DNA of 64,000 bases from Flavobacteriaceae bacterium UBA1682. Its GTDB lineage: Bacteria > Bacteroidota > Bacteroidia > Flavobacteriales > Flavobacteriaceae. The DNA lies in assembly GCA_002320285.1 (NCBI GenBank), contig DCKE01000024.1, positions 1 to 64,000 of the forward strand. The letters run 5' to 3'. This document shows, piece by piece, positions 60,889 through 64,000 of the stretch. Each line of letters starts with the position of its first letter. Within the stretch, counting starts at the first letter, position 1. Position numbers and translations under genes: made by a program. The notes below the pieces were generated by a model. It saw only the letters and a program-made list of their open reading frames with translations, did no database searches and had not been told where the DNA came from.

Positions 60889-62379
60889 CTAAGATTCAAA
60901 AGTATTGGAAACGGTAAAAATGTTATCTTCGGTAAAGACATAAACATGGTTTTTAGTAAAACGCAAGTTTTTGACTTCTTTTCCATAAAACGGCAGGGCC
61001 TTTTCCGACTGAAATTGCCACTCGTCATTATACAATTTTAAGGAGTAATTTTCGTCTTTTTTAACCAACACATTAAATCCTGTTGGAGTTTCCCAAAATT
61101 GAAGTTGCTCGTAAGTGTAGGTAGCAGGGTAATAATAGGTATTGACTTTACTGTCCCAATCTAGAGTATATTTCTTTTGTGTTTTAATGTTGACGGCATA
61201 CGGACGGTTTAGTAGTAAGATATGGTCATTCGAAGATGAAAATTGTATATCCATTACAAAGGTTTTATTCAATAAGGTATCTTGTTGAAAAGGGAAATTT
61301 TTAATTCCATCTTGATTTTCTGATATTATTGTTTTTGCATGATTCTTTTTTGTCATTTTTAATTTAGAGAGTAAAGGAAAACTGCGTTTTGTTTCCAAAT
61401 CTTCAGCACTATATTTTAATTGGTTAATTCTGTATAGATCTTTGCTAGTGAGGACCAAAGTCATCGTAGAGTAGTATTCAGGTATTTCTTCTGTGTATTC
61501 TTCTAAATAACTATTTTCTAAAATCTGATAGGCAGTTGGTTGGTTGGTGGATAGAGGAATAACTGCAACATAAGGTAGACTCATTATACCTATTTGAACA
61601 TTATCTTTATCTTCAGGATTAACTACCTTGGCATAGGGTACTCCATAATATAGTGCCATTTGATTTTCGTTTAAATCGATGCTTATTGGCTCGGGATATG
61701 CTTTGCCAACTTTCATGAGATTGTCTAGATATTTGATATGAGTTGCATACTCTGCCGTCGTGAGTTTATTTTTTAATAACTGAGAAAAGACCTCGTCTTT
61801 AAGATCAATATTTGTTAGGTTTTTAGTGGCATCCCAATAATATATGTTTCTGAATAGATAGTCCGATATAGCGAAGGTGTTTGATTTATAAGAGCTTGCT
61901 ATAGCCAAGCGATCCGACATGCCTTCTTCTTGAAAGTTCACCAAGGTACTTGCCTTACTGAGATTGGCTACATGATCTAGTATATTAATATTTTGATTCG
62001 AAATGCATTCTGCACATAAGGTACTTAACAATTGGTTGTTATGTATCCAAGCGATACCCGAAAGTCCGTTTAGCGGTTTTCCAGTTAAATTGTATAAGGT
62101 ATCTGAAAAGACTACTTGATTATCGGTGACTTTATTCTGAAAATAAAGTTTATTGAATTGCTCAAAGCGCTTACCTTTAAATTTATTGGGGAACAAAAAT
62201 TTAAAGTCCTTTTCATGTGGACTTTTCGTTAGTGCGGAAAAAAAGCTTCCGTGTAGATTTACACAATCATTTTCTGAAATTCGAATGTAAACATCTTGCG
62301 CTTTCGAAGGAGTGGCAAATACTATTAAATTGATGAAACACAAAATAATTATGGTTTTAGAAAATAGGGAACGATTCAT
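60889..62379 (-). CDS. Exported protein of unknown function
   Basis: 496 aa with a signal peptide (TIIILCFINLIVFATPSKAQ). The mature chain is long and beta-rich, with LYNLTGKPLNGLSGIAWIHN, MDIQFSSSNDHILLLNRPYA and YVFTEDNIFTVSN; four cysteines (including CAECISNQNIN) lie in the first third. A propeller-like fold is possible but I see no named repeat. It is monocistronic: terminator 60828-60864 lies downstream and a 312-bp gap upstream. Confidence 0.68.
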   Translation of the reverse strand: MNRSLFSKTIIILCFINLIVFATPSKAQDVYIRISENDCVNLHGSFFSALTKSPHEKDFKFLFPNKFKGKRFEQFNKLYFQNKVTDNQVVFSDTLYNLTGKPLNGLSGIAWIHNNQLLSTLCAECISNQNINILDHVANLSKASTLVNFQEEGMSDRLAIASSYKSNTFAISDYLFRNIYYWDATKNLTNIDLKDEVFSQLLKNKLTTAEYATHIKYLDNLMKVGKAYPEPISIDLNENQMALYYGVPYAKVVNPEDKDNVQIGIMSLPYVAVIPLSTNQPTAYQILENSYLEEYTEEIPEYYSTMTLVLTSKDLYRINQLKYSAEDLETKRSFPLLSKLKMTKKNHAKTIISENQDGIKNFPFQQDTLLNKTFVMDIQFSSSNDHILLLNRPYAVNIKTQKKYTLDWDSKVNTYYYPATYTYEQLQFWETPTGFNVLVKKDENYSLKLYNDEWQFQSEKALPFYGKEVKNLRFTKNHVYVFTEDNIFTVSNTFES

Positions 62380-62691
62380 GTTTTTATTGGAAATTAATTA
62401 AATAGATATATATTGTTTAATATTGGATTTGTTTTGGCTAACGTAAGTAATAATTTGATAAAAATATTTTAGTTGTTATAAATTTAACTTTTTTATTTTA
62501 ACCTTTTTTATAAATATCTAAATTTTTTACTAAATATTTTATTGATATTGCTTCTATTTTTGCTGTTATTAAAAAAAACACGAAAGGTTTGGTTCAAAAA
62601 AAAATCACTGTAATTACTACAGTGATTTTAGGGGAGGTGAAAATTTATTTTCTACTATTGATAGAATTTACTTAGCGGTATATGTTGAAAA
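62380..62691. other. Intergenic region with terminator, 312 bp
   Basis: AT-rich upstream part of the unknown exported gene. Apart from the terminator at 62601-62629 nothing was recognised. Confidence 0.6.
62601..62629 (-). terminator. Terminator of the phytase transcript
   Basis: Twelve-bp perfect stem AAAATCACTGTA/TACAGTGATTTT with a five-base loop; A8 before it becomes a T run on the minus strand. Confidence 0.88.
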
Positions 62692-63753
62692 TTACTGGGC
62701 TTTTTTAATCAGTTCTTCGATGATGTTCCAGTCATACAGATGGAAAGTCATTCCGTTGCTCATTGCGACAAACATACCATTTGGAAATTTAGTACCTAAA
62801 TTCATAGCTGTGACATCAGCTCCATCACATTCTATGGTTGAAGTGGGGATTTCAGCAAGCAGTGGATATTCGTTTGGATTTCCGTTTGCTCCTTCTCTGG
62901 GGTATACCATAAAAGTATTGGCTTGTTGATTGGATACCAATATATATCCAGTTGTCGGTGTCTTTTTATAGATGGCGATACCTTCATGGTCAGACTTAAA
63001 GTCGTTTTTTCCAAAAAAGGCCAATTCCGTATTGTCATTTGCAGCTGGGTCGGCTAAGTATTTTTTGATACCCGCTTGTTCATCGCTATAATAAATATAA
63101 CCCAATTCATTGTCGATAGCAATGGCTTCGATTTCTTTTTTACCGCTAAAACTACCGAATTTACGGACTACTTTAGCATCTACTGTCCCGTTTTTATCGG
63201 ATAATTGGTATTGCCATAAATAAGTGCCAGAGGGACCAGACTTTCGTCCCACTACGGCAAAGATAGTTTGATCGCTTGGTCTTGTATATAACGACAAGCC
63301 CATTGGTCCGCGTTCTGTTTCCCCTTCAAATACAGCGATTCCACCGTTGTCTATCGGTTCTAAATCGGGTAGGGAAAAAATTCTAATCTTGTTGGTTTCG
63401 CGTTCCGTTGTAACAGCAATATCTACTTTTTTACCATTTAGACTTAGTCCATAAGCAATATCTACGTTATTCGGTCTTTGTAAAGGGATGCTTTTCTTTA
63501 CGATTTTTCCGCTTAAGTCATACAAAAACAAACCACCGTCGCTGTCTTTATCCGTGCCGATTACCAGACTTTGTGTTGGGTCTGTAGGATGTATCCAAAT
63601 CGCCGGATCGTCGGTATCGTGCGGAGTGGGCTCTGTAATTACTACGGGTTTTATGGCGTCAGCTCGTAGGGGCGCCAATTGATCGTTTTTACAGCTTAGT
63701 ACTAGTCCTGATAGCAAAAAGGTATAAAGGATAGGGTATAGTGATCTCTTCAT
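62692..63753 (-). CDS. phy: Beta-propeller phytase, lipoprotein
   Basis: 353 aa. Lipoprotein signal (YTFLLSGLVLSC). BPP pattern: DTDDPAIWIHPTDPTQSLVI, GTDKDSDGGLFLYDLSGK, RPNNVDIAYGLSLNGKKVDI, VGRKSGPSGTYLWQYQLSD, GKKEIEAIAIDNELGYIYYS, DEQAGIKKYLADP, FKSDHEGIAIYKKTPTTGYI. This enzyme releases phosphate from phytate with calcium. It follows the phosphoesterase gene by 4 bp, so both belong to one phosphate-scavenging transcript. Confidence 0.92.
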   Translation of the reverse strand: MKRSLYPILYTFLLSGLVLSCKNDQLAPLRADAIKPVVITEPTPHDTDDPAIWIHPTDPTQSLVIGTDKDSDGGLFLYDLSGKIVKKSIPLQRPNNVDIAYGLSLNGKKVDIAVTTERETNKIRIFSLPDLEPIDNGGIAVFEGETERGPMGLSLYTRPSDQTIFAVVGRKSGPSGTYLWQYQLSDKNGTVDAKVVRKFGSFSGKKEIEAIAIDNELGYIYYSDEQAGIKKYLADPAANDNTELAFFGKNDFKSDHEGIAIYKKTPTTGYILVSNQQANTFMVYPREGANGNPNEYPLLAEIPTSTIECDGADVTAMNLGTKFPNGMFVAMSNGMTFHLYDWNIIEELIKKAQ

Positions 63754-63757
63754 GATT

Positions 63758-64000
63758 TTATTTTTTAATTTCTGAGGTGTTTATAATTTTTCCCGAGGCA
63801 TTTACAGTTTGGATTAACATTTTTGTAGGGGTGATTGAAAAAGTCATAAAACCAGCTTCTGCTTGTGAAAATACAGTGCCTTCTGTAATTCCCGTTGGAC
63901 GAACTTCACTAGCTGCTCCCGATAAAAACTGCGTAGTATAACGCCCTTTTGGTCTGATAATTTGTAAATCGTGTTCGTGACCACATAAATAGGCATCAAC
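63758..64000 (-). CDS. Metallophosphoesterase C-terminus (partial, runs off window)
   Basis: 80 codons of the C-terminal end; the N-terminus lies beyond the window. VDAYLCGHEHDLQIIRPKGR contains the GHEH metal motif of purple acid phosphatase-type metallophosphoesterases. The tail (YTTQFLSGAASEVRPTGITE and FMTFSITPTKMLI) fits that group. Its stop lies 4 bp before the phytase start. Confidence 0.82.
   Translation of the reverse strand, partial: VDAYLCGHEHDLQIIRPKGRYTTQFLSGAASEVRPTGITEGTVFSQAEAGFMTFSITPTKMLIQTVNASGKIINTSEIKK

Noticed and set aside
60645..61028. 127-aa minus frame across the small membrane protein
   Set aside because: It is antisense to the 53-aa gene and terminator and overlaps the real 496-aa gene in another frame.

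Overview
The window looks like chromosome from a low-GC member of the Bacteroidota, most likely a flavobacterium-like lineage. Several things point there: -7 promoter boxes of the TAnnTTTG type, few Shine-Dalgarno sequences, type IX secretion (T9SS) sorting domains, a CzcA-TolC fusion with a DUF6660 partner, DUF4294 and DUF4180 proteins, and a DnaX whose ATPase lacks the usual zinc-binding cysteine insert. Genus and species cannot be fixed from the sequence alone. No rRNA, tRNA, CRISPR array, intact insertion sequence or prophage was seen.

Layout: 21-180 palindromic tandem repeats; 260-4680 a methyltransferase, urease structural genes (ureAB fusion and ureC, no accessory genes) and a divergent AraC regulator; 4744-5178 a small lipoprotein; 5295-11430 a MocR-type regulator divergent from a biotin operon (ferritin-like diiron protein, bioF, bioD, bioB, bioA); 11548-24928 mostly housekeeping and conserved genes (SDR, S9 peptidase, SseB, DUF4180, amino-acid-oxidase-like protein, M42 peptidase, DUF4294, dnaX with a frameshift at an A11 run, CvfB, DODA dioxygenase); 25009-32982 a serine hydrolase, cydAB, a nonsense-broken MFS transporter with its HxlR regulator, and an AraC/alcohol dehydrogenase pair; 33086-39178 a heavy-metal efflux operon; 39503-43980 lgt, an ECF sigma factor, an acetyltransferase, an AlkD-like protein and an unknown membrane-anchored protein.

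44192-55813 is the accessory-looking part: a PNGase F-like T9SS enzyme, a SusD C-terminal remnant, an 8-bp tandem repeat before a lipoprotein, a YCII-family gene broken by an amber codon, two AraC regulators, a DUF417/RclC-like membrane protein, a siderophore-interacting reductase, and a two-gene unit of a T9SS-sorted protein plus a 1243-aa protein joining two phospholipase D HKD motifs to an RHS shell. 55986-64000 has an OMP, an NhaC/MetT-like antiporter behind a structured leader, fabG, fabV, a 53-aa membrane protein with a palindromic operator, a secreted unknown protein, and a phytase cotranscribed with a phosphoesterase that runs off the window.

Most interesting candidates: the diiron protein at the head of a biotin operon that has no visible pimeloyl-ACP genes; the PLD-RHS chimera; the dnaX A11 frameshift, whose short product ends where a gamma subunit would; and the possible SAM-riboswitch-like leader of the NhaC antiporter. 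Gene families were recognised by reading motifs; no database search was run.
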